Source of the DNA: Sulfitobacter sediminilitoris
GTDB lineage: Bacteria > Pseudomonadota > Alphaproteobacteria > Rhodobacterales > Rhodobacteraceae
Length of the DNA: 64,000 nucleotides
NCBI RefSeq assembly: GCF_010667575.1
Contig: NZ_JAABNT010000013.1
Coordinates: 1-64,000 of the forward strand
Reading direction: 5' to 3'
Shown: one piece after another, positions 17,238 through 25,189 of the stretch
Position numbering within the stretch: the stretch's first letter is position 1
Layout of the letters: each line of letters starts with the position of its first letter
Position numbers and translations under genes: made by a program
Notes under the pieces: model-generated
The model's database searches: none
What the model was told of the DNA's origin: nothing
What the model saw: the letters and a program-made list of their open reading frames with translations, nothing else

Positions 17238-17831
17238 ATGAGCAAAACCGATAGGCGTGCAGTAGATCGGATCATGTACTGTCATGGATTCGCATCAAAC
17301 TTTGATCCCCAAAAGGATAAGGTTCAGGCATTATCAATGCTTGCTCAGGTTCAGGGCGTCACGGTCGATTATACGTCTCCGCCAGAAAAAGTCTTTGAGG
17401 CGTTCGCAGCAGAGTTAAGCGGATCAACTAGAACGCTGCTCATTGGAACAAGTATGGGTGGGTTCTTTGCAGCCTGGCTAGGCAGTGCCTTCAACTTGCC
17501 GTTCATCGCAATCAATCCAGCTGTGTCGCCTGCAACCTCACTGCAAAAATATCTTGGGCGAGGGCAGACCCATTTTGGGACGCCCTACGACCTAAAGAAC
17601 GACGTCGTTCAAGCGTATGAAGAACTGCAGTTCCGACTTGATGGACCTGGTGAAATTGTCCTTGATCTGGGAGATGAGGTGATCGATGCGCGGGACACTT
17701 TGGCCATGGTTGCTAAAAGGCTCCTTGTAACGACGTTTGAGGGCGGTTCTCATCGTTTCGATCATATGTCCGAACTGGTGACGATCCTCGCCGCGAAATT
17801 TGATTTCAAAGTGCCAAGCCCCGAGGCCTAA
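17238..17831 (+). CDS. YqiA/YcfP-like alpha/beta-hydrolase
   Basis: A 197-residue single-domain hydrolase. It shows an N-terminal YCHGFASNFD strand-loop, a nucleophile elbow GTSMGG (Ser), an Asp in DLGDEVID and a C-terminal His in GSHRFDH, a full Ser-Asp-His triad in the order of the UPF0227 (YqiA/YcfP) esterase family. I chose the ATG at 17238 because GAGGAG lies nine bases upstream; the in-frame ATG at 17181 has no ribosome site and overlaps the preceding stop region. It follows the phosphatase fusion by 57 bases on the same strand and is probably cotranscribed. The family is linked to esterase activity on small acyl esters. The role here is unknown. Confidence 0.75.
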   Translation: MSKTDRRAVDRIMYCHGFASNFDPQKDKVQALSMLAQVQGVTVDYTSPPEKVFEAFAAELSGSTRTLLIGTSMGGFFAAWLGSAFNLPFIAINPAVSPATSLQKYLGRGQTHFGTPYDLKNDVVQAYEELQFRLDGPGEIVLDLGDEVIDARDTLAMVAKRLLVTTFEGGSHRFDHMSELVTILAAKFDFKVPSPEA

Positions 17832-18133
17832 GTCGGCGGATTGGGTCCCGCTTCCTACGGGTCGTAAATTGCCATTCGGAACTGAATCTTTTAAGAAAAT
17901 ATTCAGCGGCATATGACCGGTTTTGACGCATTCTAATGTTATATGTGTCCTCGATGGATGGTGGACAAATGCTGCAAAGGTGAAGTTCCGAAGCCTTTGA
18001 CGTTGGCACCAGGTGCGCAATGAGTTCAGAGATTACGGCCTGATCATCGGCGCGGCTAAGACTGCTCATTCACCTGATGTAACGCATTTTCATTCCCGGC
18101 ACTGTTAACTGAGAACCCGAAAAGGAGACAACA
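17832..18133. other. Intergenic stretch without a supported gene
   Basis: I found no open frame here with a ribosome site or recognisable protein. Minus-strand frames crossing it are shadows of the hydrolase gene. It probably holds the terminator of the upstream operon and the promoter of the phosphatase at 18134, but neither is clear by eye. Confidence 0.4.
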
Positions 18134-19060
18134 ATTACATATTACGACATTATTCCCGACATCCACGCCGACGCTGCGAGGCTGAGCAAAACGCTTGAGA
18201 AGCTCGGCTACCAACTAGTCGACGGCATCTGGCAACATCCTGAGCGCCGGATCGCGGCATTTTTGGGCGATTTTATCGACACTGGGCGGGACAACCGGAA
18301 GGTCATCGAGCAGGTCCGCACGATGGTTAAGGCCGGAAATGCAATCGCTGTCATGGGCAATCATGAACTCAACGCTTTGCACTACCACACGCCGGGAAAG
18401 AACTGGCTAAACACAGATGATGGCTTCATGCGAGCGCACGATGACAAGAATAGAGGCCAGCATCAAAGCTTTCTCGATGAGTATCCAGTGGGAAGCGCTG
18501 AGGCTCAGGACGTGATGAATTGGTTTCTGACATTACCGCTTTTTCTGGAGCTAGAGGGGCTTCGCCTCGTTCACGCCTGCTGGGACGCTCGGCATGTAGA
18601 TCTGGTCGAGAAACGTTGGTCGGACGGGAGACTGAAGGCTGAGGATTTGCAGGAGGTTGCATTCGAACGCACCGACTTTGCGCAAGCGGTTGTCAATCTG
18701 GTAAAAGGGCCAGAGGCGACTCTGCCTTCCGGCTGCGGGTTTCACGATTATCGGCGGACGTGGCGTGAAAAGGCGCGCATCAAGTGGTGGGCCGATCCCG
18801 CTGGCGCTAATTGGCGCGACGCAACTCTATCGGTTCCAAATCCATTGGAACTCCCAGACAGCTCTATTGAAGGAAAGCTGGACTGCGCATTCTACGCTCC
18901 GGATGCACCCCCCGTCTTCTTCGGACACTACAAGCGCACTGGACTGCCGCTGGTACCCGATGCCCCGAATGTCATTTGCCTAGATTACCCGGCCCACGCT
19001 TGCGCCTACCGCTGGGAAGGGGAGCCGGTGCTATCGGCAGCAGGGATCGTGTTGATTTGA
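18134..19060 (+). CDS. PPP-type metallophosphatase, apparent ATT start
   Basis: About 308 residues with the motifs of calcineurin-like (PPP) phosphatases: PDIHAD near residues 8-13 (D-x-H), GDFIDTGRDN near 45-54, GNHE near 75-78, HACWD near 150, and GHYKRTG near the end. They bind two metal ions and hydrolyse phosphoesters. The frame has a stop at 18110 and no ATG, GTG or TTG before the D-x-H motif. AAAAGGAG at 18120-18127 is six bases before ATT at 18134, giving (M)TYYDIIPDIHAD, so ATT is the best start. The TTG at 18263 would delete the first metal site. It is followed 49 bases later by the HTH-like gene, a likely two-gene unit. Confidence 0.75.
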   Translation: MTYYDIIPDIHADAARLSKTLEKLGYQLVDGIWQHPERRIAAFLGDFIDTGRDNRKVIEQVRTMVKAGNAIAVMGNHELNALHYHTPGKNWLNTDDGFMRAHDDKNRGQHQSFLDEYPVGSAEAQDVMNWFLTLPLFLELEGLRLVHACWDARHVDLVEKRWSDGRLKAEDLQEVAFERTDFAQAVVNLVKGPEATLPSGCGFHDYRRTWREKARIKWWADPAGANWRDATLSVPNPLELPDSSIEGKLDCAFYAPDAPPVFFGHYKRTGLPLVPDAPNVICLDYPAHACAYRWEGEPVLSAAGIVLI

Positions 19061-19109
19061 TCGAGCGTTGCAAGAGAACGAGAAGGGAAATCATCAAAGG
19101 AATCTGAAC

Positions 19110-19730
19110 ATGAAACCACTGCCAAATCCGGGCAAAACCACACCACTTTCACGTCTAATTGAGGGGCGCATTATAGAACTGGGCCTGTCGGAGAAGACCT
19201 TTCTGGCGGATCTCGGCTACCGAAACTTCTCGAAGGGTCGCGAACGCTTGCTGCAATTCCGAAAGGCGAAAGGGCTTCGTGGACTCAAGCATCTTGAAAA
19301 TCAGCTCGCCGAGGCGCTCAAAGTTGATGTTTCAACAGTGCAAAAAGCCATTTCGGAAACATGGGTCACGGCGCAGCTATGGGAAGACGAAAAGTATGCA
19401 GCCAGTTTTGAACCCCATGCAGTCTTAAAAACAGATCGCACGAGACCGTCGCAAATAACCATGTGCGCCTTAACCGGCGGACCACAAAGGTGGTTGGTCG
19501 TGGAATTTGAGAGGGACTCCGCTCCTGTGACCTACGTTTCGCAAGTCTTGCGTGATCTTCCAGAAATTGCGCCCTTCTTTGGGAAGGTTCTTGGGTTCTG
19601 GATCAACTACACGCCATCAAGCTGCGTTGAATTTGACCGATCTGGTCAAGCCGTTGCCGAATTCTCCCGCGCAAAGCGTGTTGGAGTGGCTTTAGCTGGG
19701 GGGGTAGAGAAGATCCTCTCGATTGCCTGA
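19110..19730 (+). CDS. Uncharacterised HTH-like protein, partner of the phosphatase gene
   Basis: 206 residues; start ATG at 19110 with AAGGAA ahead of it. Residues 15-75 look like an atypical helix-turn-helix (LSEKTFLADLGYRNFSKG, then LAEALKVDVSTVQKAI, the second reading as a recognition helix). The C-terminal half has mixed strands and Trp residues (PQRWLVVEFERDS, GKVLGFWINY) and is unassigned. It follows the metallophosphatase by 49 bases on the same strand. It could regulate that gene or be its partner in a toxin-antitoxin-like pair. No family is recognised with certainty. Confidence 0.55.
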   Translation: MKPLPNPGKTTPLSRLIEGRIIELGLSEKTFLADLGYRNFSKGRERLLQFRKAKGLRGLKHLENQLAEALKVDVSTVQKAISETWVTAQLWEDEKYAASFEPHAVLKTDRTRPSQITMCALTGGPQRWLVVEFERDSAPVTYVSQVLRDLPEIAPFFGKVLGFWINYTPSSCVEFDRSGQAVAEFSRAKRVGVALAGGVEKILSIA

Positions 19731-19740
19731 AGCTAGCACA

Positions 19741-19857
19741 TATCCCAATTACGCACCGCCGGTCTTCGTCGGTCATTACAAGATGCAGGGTTCTCTAAGG
19801 ATCGAGGCCCACAAAGCCATCTGTTTGGATTTTCCAACTGAACCATTGAAACTTGCC
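19741..19857 (+). pseudogene. Fragment of a second metallophosphatase (C-terminal part)
   Basis: The open frame reads YPNYAPPVFVGHYKMQGSLR and then KAICLDFP. This matches the end of the phosphatase at 18134 (YAPDAPPVFFGHYKRTGLPL, NVICLDYP) in order and spacing. No ribosome site, start or catalytic region precedes it, and the similarity breaks off near 19857; a further stretch (ACPWAFERNWE-like) appears in another frame, implying a frameshift. It is therefore a decayed paralogue or a piece left by recombination, not an expressed gene. Confidence 0.7.
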
Positions 19858-20137
19858 CGTGGGCTTTCGAGCGCAATTGGGAGCCACCTATCACAGAAAG
19901 CAGGCATGCGACCGCTTCTGACGCATGCACTGTCTATAATCTACTTGTTCCGGGTAAAGGCGTCATAAAACGAGCCGCAGTCGGAAATCAATCTCCAAAC
20001 AAAATCTAGCGTCACGACAGGCGTTGGTTCAGGTCTCGGGTCTAAGATCCGACCTGCGGGCACCGGTCTTCCTGATCGTCGTGTTCCCGAGGGCCGCGTC
20101 TAGCCGTGTCGTTGATTGAACCTGATAAAAGGACCAA

Positions 20138-20350
20138 ATGAGCAAAGGAAGAAAACGTCGCTACGAACAGGAAAAGCGCGATGCCAGGTGGGTCGTTGTC
20201 TACCAGGATACTTTCAGTTGGGACGACCCAGACCCTCCACTAATCATTACGGACCCGTTGCCGATCGACGACGCGTACGAGGAAATGTTGAGGCTCAAAG
20301 GGAGCCCCGGGTATGTCTTCGGATATTTATATCTGCGGAAAGATAAATGA
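20138..20350 (+). CDS. Small acidic/basic hypothetical protein
   Basis: 70 residues starting MSKGRKRRYEQEKRDARWVV, with a very basic N-terminus and an acidic middle (SWDDPDPPLI). AAAAGGA lies just upstream of the ATG. The next gene starts 28 bases after its stop on the same strand, so they may be cotranscribed. No family is recognised. Confidence 0.5.
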   Translation: MSKGRKRRYEQEKRDARWVVVYQDTFSWDDPDPPLIITDPLPIDDAYEEMLRLKGSPGYVFGYLYLRKDK

Positions 20351-20378
20351 TAAAAACCAAAAAAAAGGGAATATTAAA

Positions 20379-21068
20379 ATGGAAATGAAACGTAGGTTTC
20401 CTGACAAAATTGCTGACTCGGACAGAATTTTCTATCTCACATCCTGGGGCGGCGAAGATTATGAAAATGACATCTGGTTCGTAAACAATTCAGATGAGAC
20501 ACTAGACTATGTTCGCCCCTCCAGCGGCGGTTTCGCAACCAGTGACGATGACATCATTCCAATGCCTCAAGGCCCCGACAGCGTTGAGTACAGGGAAGTC
20601 AAGCCCGGTGAAGCCGTAAAAATCGACACCTATGATATCATCTATGACAGTGATTTTATTATTTCATTCGGTGTGGACGTGAAATGCCCGAGTTTTGGTG
20701 AGAGGAGCTTTTCAAGTGGCTTTGAAAAGGGAAGCCCTCCGGAGGTTGGGCTTTTTTGGAAACCATTGCCGGAGGAGATCAAGGATCCGGATGATCCGGA
20801 TGCGCTGATTGATCCTGGTGCGGTCGCAGAGGCGTGCCGCATTAGCTCTGGAAGAAGCCTTGCTGCAAATGCTTTTTTTAACAGAGGCAACCTGTTGTAT
20901 GGCGTTTCCGGGCCTTTGGAAACGTGCGGTTTGGAGTTGTTGAACGAGAGCCTCCGAGACGGTCATGTGACGAACTATCGTTTCTTGAACGAAGAGGGCG
21001 TCGAAGTTTTCAGAACCATGGATTTGGATCGAGCGATGGCGTTCGTTCGCGGTTTGAAGGACTCCTGA
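20379..21068 (+). CDS. Hypothetical acidic protein, no recognised family
   Basis: 229 residues starting MEMKRRFPDKIADSDRIFY. AAGGGA lies eight bases before the ATG at 20379; an ATG two codons later is possible. It is acidic, with repeated Asp-Pro in DPDDPDALIDP, and predicted mostly beta in the first 140 residues. No signal peptide, membrane segment or catalytic motif was seen. AT-richer codons than the core genes suggest acquisition. A hairpin follows the stop within ten bases. The function is unknown. Confidence 0.6.
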   Translation: MEMKRRFPDKIADSDRIFYLTSWGGEDYENDIWFVNNSDETLDYVRPSSGGFATSDDDIIPMPQGPDSVEYREVKPGEAVKIDTYDIIYDSDFIISFGVDVKCPSFGERSFSSGFEKGSPPEVGLFWKPLPEEIKDPDDPDALIDPGAVAEACRISSGRSLAANAFFNRGNLLYGVSGPLETCGLELLNESLRDGHVTNYRFLNEEGVEVFRTMDLDRAMAFVRGLKDS

Positions 21069-21074
21069 TGTCAC

Positions 21075-21106
21075 TGCGCCGCCGATGACGCTTATTGGTC
21101 GGCGCA
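21075..21106 (+). terminator. Hairpin after the hypothetical gene
   Basis: TGCGCCG (21075-21081) pairs with CGGCGCA (21100-21106) around an 18-base loop that can partly extend the stem. No T-run follows, so it is at best a weak or Rho-assisted terminator. Confidence 0.3.
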
Positions 21107-21119
21107 TCCGATATCGGAT

Positions 21120-21562
21120 AGCAAAGTCGGTCATAAGAGCTGGATCGCTTCTTCCTAGACCCGATCCATCAGATGCCGGGACTGAACACCTACGTTGAGA
21201 ACCGTTTCACGCTCTCCTTGACATCAACTTGAGCTTCTATTTTGATCACTACTGACCCGTCGGATTTCTGCGACAGCGAGTTATACGGAGACAAATGCAT
21301 TGCAAGGGGTTCTCAGTGAGCACCATCCCCCTACCTGATCAAACAGAGACTTGCCTTCCTCAAAATGCGCAATAATCCAAATCGTTCCTCCGAAACGGAG
21401 TCGTTTGAAGACCTCGGCCAGTTGATAAATGATCAGCTGATCATTCTTGTGAGCAGAAAGGGTCGGTCGGGTGTCACAACACTGTCGACATCAGAGACCT
21501 GGGAAGGCGCTGGATTTGGCAAATCTGACGAAAGACGAGCGCTAATTTGCCCCGAGCGTTTT
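21120..21562. other. Intergenic stretch without a supported gene
   Basis: No frame here has a ribosome site or a recognisable product. The plus-strand frame at 21365-21607 runs into the end of the convergent membrane-protein gene and has low-complexity, unconvincing sequence. A perfect 14-base palindrome, ATCCGATATCGGAT, lies just before this stretch at 21106-21119. Confidence 0.4.
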
Positions 21563-22369
21563 CTATGCCCAACAAAGCCATGCCCTATCGCGAGAGTTAT
21601 TATGTAGATACGGTTTGCGCTGTCTGTCCAGGACATACAAGCCGGGCAATGGGTGATAATTTGATACATGCATTCCTGTGATCTCCACCCAATTCTTGTT
21701 TCCGAGGTGAGGAGCTGTGGCTTCATCAAAAACGCGCCACTTGCCGTTGTAACGGATTTCGACGATCAAATTGTCTGTTAGAGCGCGAACGCCCCAACAA
21801 TCCCGCATAGCCTCTGGTGGGAAATCCCAGACCACTGGTTCGTTTTTTAAGGTGCCGTTGCGCTGAATCTTCCCGGCAATTGTTTTACAGCCTGGTTCGC
21901 ACCAGTTGCTGACACGATTAAAGTGATCAAGTACGATTCTTGTTCCAAGGATGATCATACCTTTTTCATGATCGCAGATGGTATAACCTGCTACTTCTTT
22001 TTTGAATCGACGCTCACAGTCCCAGAATTGCTGTTCAGCACGGGCGTGTATTTCCCGTTTTGGGTGCATGATGAACCAGAAATTAGGCTCTCCGGCTCGA
22101 TTGAAAGGATCTGGGTAGTCTGCGCCTACATAGGCAAAACCAATCCTGTGGTCCTCAATCGGGTCGAATGACCGCATTTTTGCACGAAATTCGCGCTCTT
22201 CGCTGTCGTGAAACACATCGAGTGGCGCGCCCGTTGAACCCATCCAAATCAGCACTAAGCCAATAGCTGCCAATACCGGGGCGATCATGTTTTTTGCCTG
22301 ATACGCCATGAAACCAAGGCCAATTAATGCCAGGCCAATTGCAAAACAGAGCATAACCAGAAAGGTCAC
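21563..22369 (-). CDS. Membrane-anchored hypothetical protein
   Basis: About 268 residues. I chose GTG at 22369 because AAGGAGG lies five bases upstream; longer frames lack a ribosome site. Residues 1-45 hold two hydrophobic segments (MLCFAIGLALIGLGFMAY and APVLAAIGLVLIWMGS), so the remainder is a soluble domain tethered to the inner membrane. That domain has paired Cys (DCERR, TICDHEKG, NWCEPGC) and a conserved-looking VVWDFPPEAMRDCWGVRAL. No family is recognised. It is convergent with the gene at 20379 and divergent from the HerA/TraG-like ATPase. Confidence 0.55.
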   Translation of the reverse strand: MTFLVMLCFAIGLALIGLGFMAYQAKNMIAPVLAAIGLVLIWMGSTGAPLDVFHDSEEREFRAKMRSFDPIEDHRIGFAYVGADYPDPFNRAGEPNFWFIMHPKREIHARAEQQFWDCERRFKKEVAGYTICDHEKGMIILGTRIVLDHFNRVSNWCEPGCKTIAGKIQRNGTLKNEPVVWDFPPEAMRDCWGVRALTDNLIVEIRYNGKWRVFDEATAPHLGNKNWVEITGMHVSNYHPLPGLYVLDRQRKPYLHNNSRDRAWLCWA

Positions 22370-22910
22370 GAACTCCTCCTTGGCATTGTTAGATCTTTCG
22401 ATGTTGCATATTGGAGCAAGCGATATTCTCTGTCTACCTGTCGAGTTCGCGTCCCCCACTGACGAGCATGCGGTGTCAAAGCGGACAGCGTGGGCGTATA
22501 CTCGGTCAGCGGATGTATCCATCGCAGCGTAGTCAATTTGTGAAACCACCATTTCATCTTCGCGGGCTCAGTAGAGTGATGCCGTCCGACTCGAACTATC
22601 TGGCCTCCGTGACATCCCGAAATCGAAAGACCCGGTAGCTAGCTGGCCAATACGTGATTGTTTGATCTCGAGAGCGAAATTGAGTGCCAAGACGATCAAT
22701 GGCTGACGGAAGTCAGGATTACCCGGTATCAACCACAACACATAGAGCATTCCTTTACTTTGAGGAACGCAGCCGAACTCATAGATTTCGTTGACTATTC
22801 TGGAAGTTGCCGTCGCCTTGGATGTTCGCCGTGAGAGAGAAACGAGTTCTGTTGTGCTCTGGCCGATAGTGGGTCTGGAACAAAACGGGCACTTTCTACA
22901 CAATATCAAT
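22370..22910. other. Stretch between divergent genes with an ambiguous minus-strand frame
   Basis: A minus-strand frame (22568 to about 22910) reads protein-like (MLYVLWLIPGNPDFRQPL, then LNFALEIKQSRI) but has no convincing start: its ATG lies inside the ATPase gene. It may be a decayed gene tail. The plus-strand extension of the ATPase frame (22791-22910) shows no ribosome site. Confidence 0.3.
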
Positions 22911-24071
22911 ATGATAAATGTTGCCGAGAAAGGCTGTGTCTTGGGTTTGGCCTTAAACCGCAACGGCGGAATACCCTTTAGAATCCAACTCAAAGACCGG
23001 CTAATGCATCTGCACGTCGTTGGTCAAACGGGCACGGGCAAATCGACTTTGCTCGGGAATCTAGCGCTGCAAGATGCTCAAAGAGGATTCGGGTTTTGTC
23101 TGATCGACCCACACGGCGACTTGGCGGAAGCTTTGGCAAAACGGTTGCCAGAGAGGGCCATTGTTTGGACGCCCGCTGATCCGACCAACCCGTATGGGTA
23201 CAACCCTCTAACACGGGTACCTGCTGAGTATCGTCCCTTGGTTGCGTCAGGGCTGATTGATGCCTTCAAAAAACAATGGGCAGATGCTTGGGGTGTGCGC
23301 ATGGAACATCTATTTCGTCACGCCTTGCTCACCTTGCTGGATCAGCCGCAAGCCGACTTCCGCGATGTCATGCCGCTTTTTCTCGATAAGGCTCTTCGGA
23401 GCCAGATGATGCAACAAGTAAGCGACTCTCAGGTGCGGCATTTTTGGGCAGCAGAGTTTGACAACATGAACTATAAAAACGCTCTTGACGGCGTGGCTCC
23501 CATTGCCAACAAATTGGGGGCGTTTCTTGCCCATCCAACCGTGCGACAAGCCCTTTGCCATCCCGAAAGGCCCCTGCGATTTCGCAAAATCATGGATGAA
23601 GGTCAGGTGCTCATTATCAACCTTTGCAAGGGGCGGTTGGGTGTCGATGTCGCCAATGTTCTCGGCGGATTGATTGTCGGCAGCATCGTCAATGCGGCTT
23701 TCTCGCGACAGAGCTTGCAGGAGGGTGATCGACGTCCTTTCATGCTGCACGTTGATGAGTTTCACTCCTTCACAACTGGCGCCATTGCCGACTTGTTGCC
23801 GGAAACCCGTAAATACGGTCTCGGATTAACACTGGCGCATCAGCACGTAGCCCAGGTCGATGCAAAGGTCTTTGATGCGATCCTTGGTAATGTGGGTAGT
23901 CTCCTGGCGTTTCGTGTCGGCGCAAACGATGCCCCAATATTTCAGCGGCAACTGGAGCGCGTGACAAATTCTGACCTTATCAACCTACCCAATCGCCGAG
24001 CCTATCTGCGTCTCATGCTCGACGGTCAACGCACCCAGGCATTTTCAGTAGCTACATCACCTCTTCCATAG
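22911..24071 (+). CDS. HerA/TraG-like P-loop ATPase (DUF87/type IV coupling-protein family)
   Basis: About 386 residues. The Walker A motif GQTGTGKSTLLGN lies near 39-47, LIDPHGDLAEAL follows, and Walker B FMLHVDEFHSF is near 280, with a LTLAHQHVAQV segment after it. These are the marks of the HerA/FtsK/VirD4 DNA-pumping superfamily. The ATG at 22911 (MINVAEKGCVLG) matches the usual start; no clear ribosome site precedes it. Such ATPases move DNA in conjugation or, paired with nucleases, in defence. No relaxase, pilus or NurA-type gene is visible nearby, so it may belong to a decayed mobile element or act with an unrecognised neighbour. Confidence 0.75.
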   Translation: MINVAEKGCVLGLALNRNGGIPFRIQLKDRLMHLHVVGQTGTGKSTLLGNLALQDAQRGFGFCLIDPHGDLAEALAKRLPERAIVWTPADPTNPYGYNPLTRVPAEYRPLVASGLIDAFKKQWADAWGVRMEHLFRHALLTLLDQPQADFRDVMPLFLDKALRSQMMQQVSDSQVRHFWAAEFDNMNYKNALDGVAPIANKLGAFLAHPTVRQALCHPERPLRFRKIMDEGQVLIINLCKGRLGVDVANVLGGLIVGSIVNAAFSRQSLQEGDRRPFMLHVDEFHSFTTGAIADLLPETRKYGLGLTLAHQHVAQVDAKVFDAILGNVGSLLAFRVGANDAPIFQRQLERVTNSDLINLPNRRAYLRLMLDGQRTQAFSVATSPLP

Positions 24072-24073
24072 AA

Positions 24074-24098
24074 AACCGCCTCCACATTGGAGGCGGTT
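24074..24098. terminator. Bidirectional terminator between ATPase and DUF3768 genes
   Basis: A ten-base-pair stem, AACCGCCTCC (24074-24083) with GGAGGCGGTT (24089-24098), around ACATT. On the minus strand it is followed by TTTTC, a good Rho-independent terminator for that strand; on the plus strand only TTCAAG follows. It closes two convergent genes. Confidence 0.7.
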
Positions 24099-24103
24099 CA
24101 AGC

Positions 24104-24634
24104 TCAATATTCACTGCTGAGCATGATAGTTAAAACCCGATGGGTTTGTGCCGGATTGGCTGGATTGGGTGAGCCGTTTTGGAGATCGAGATCATAGGCG
24201 TCGATTTTCCAGAAGACCTTGTGTGAGCGGATATCAAACGCGCCAAAGTCATGCTCGCCCCAAGGGTCATTGTCGTCCGTAAAGCTATCAAAGGCTCGGA
24301 CGGCTTGACTGACTTCCATGGTGAAATCCTTCCCGAGCGCTCGGATGCCTTGCGTGATCATCACGCTACCGCGACCGTAACCAAGCTGACGAAACGCATC
24401 ATTGAGTGCTCGTACTCGATTGTTGGGGGGATCATCAGGACGTATCCATTGAAGTTTGGTGGGGCCTTCGCAAGCATGGCAATGTACGTCATCGAAATGG
24501 GATTCGAGCTCCCACAACCCACTATAGCGGTTCCAGCAAGCCCAGGCATCCGTCACAACCCGTTCAGATCCGCATTTTGCACAGATCGGAACTTCGCCGA
24601 TGCTTTTATGGCTGTCTTCACGAATATCTGTCAT
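24104..24634 (-). CDS. DUF3768 domain-containing protein
   Basis: About 176 residues. A zinc-ribbon-like N-terminus (CAKCGSERVV, then HCHACEGPT) precedes a DUF3768 domain with LNDAFRQLG, VMITQGIRALG, FDSFTDDNDPWGEHDFGAFD, WKIDAYD and a final RVLTIMLSSEY. This order is typical of DUF3768, found mainly on alphaproteobacterial plasmids and islands; its biochemical role is not known. The ATG at 24634 is preceded by GGAGGAAAG. It is convergent with the HerA-like gene, with a terminator between them. Confidence 0.8.
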   Translation of the reverse strand: MTDIREDSHKSIGEVPICAKCGSERVVTDAWACWNRYSGLWELESHFDDVHCHACEGPTKLQWIRPDDPPNNRVRALNDAFRQLGYGRGSVMITQGIRALGKDFTMEVSQAVRAFDSFTDDNDPWGEHDFGAFDIRSHKVFWKIDAYDLDLQNGSPNPANPAQTHRVLTIMLSSEY

Positions 24635-24715
24635 TTCGCACTTTCCTCCGTTGGGGTGGCCGCCCGAGATCATCTCAGGCGCACCCCACGAAGGACGAAA
24701 GGCGGATTTAGCGTA

Positions 24716-25189
24716 CTACTGGTTGGGGGCTGAAATCCGGCCCAATGCAGACTCAATCAGCGACAGCGCTTCGAAGTAGATGAGAGTCTTAGGCTCCGCT
24801 TCCCAGGGCTTGCGCCCTGAAGGCAAATACGGCTCCATCTTCGGGTACCGTGCGGCCAATTCCCGTGCCTCATCAAAGCGGCTGTCATGTGAACGACCGC
24901 GTGAAACCTCAAAATTGAGAACATCAGCGCAGTCAGCTACTTCAGTTATTGCTTTGATAACCGAACGCGTCTTTGAACCCTTCTTTGATTTCTTCAGCAC
25001 CTTTTCGGTAACTACCACATCAGGTCGACGATCCTCCAAAGCCTGCGCTGTGAACGCTCTGGCCTCGGCAGGTCCCATGCTGGCCTTTTTGGACATACCG
25101 AGGTGCACTACATTGGCACCCTCCAGGACGACGTGCCCGACGCGCCCACTAGCAACGGCGATGGACAGAATGCGGCGGTCATGAATCAT
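24716..25189 (-). CDS. Hypothetical protein, possible RNase H-fold (RuvC-like)
   Basis: 157 residues. The N-terminus (RRILSIAVASGRVGHVVLEG) reads as the first strands of an RNase H-fold/RuvC-like domain, and PDVVVTEKV fits the next strand with an acidic residue. A lysine-rich loop (KKSKKGSKTRSV) and DSRFDEARELAARYP follow. A full catalytic tetrad was not confirmed, since the first acidic residue is not clear. Its start overlaps the upstream HTH gene by 11 bases, so the two are translationally coupled. The fold is inferred from pattern alone. Confidence 0.55.
   Translation of the reverse strand: MIHDRRILSIAVASGRVGHVVLEGANVVHLGMSKKASMGPAEARAFTAQALEDRRPDVVVTEKVLKKSKKGSKTRSVIKAITEVADCADVLNFEVSRGRSHDSRFDEARELAARYPKMEPYLPSGRKPWEAEPKTLIYFEALSLIESALGRISAPNQ

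Noticed and set aside
21365-21607. 80-codon plus-strand frame
   Set aside because: Overlaps the end of the convergent membrane-protein gene and has no ribosome site or family resemblance.
22568-22993. 141-codon minus-strand frame overlapping the HerA-like gene
   Set aside because: Part of it looks protein-like, but its start falls inside the ATPase gene and no ribosome site exists. Kept only as a note on the gap.
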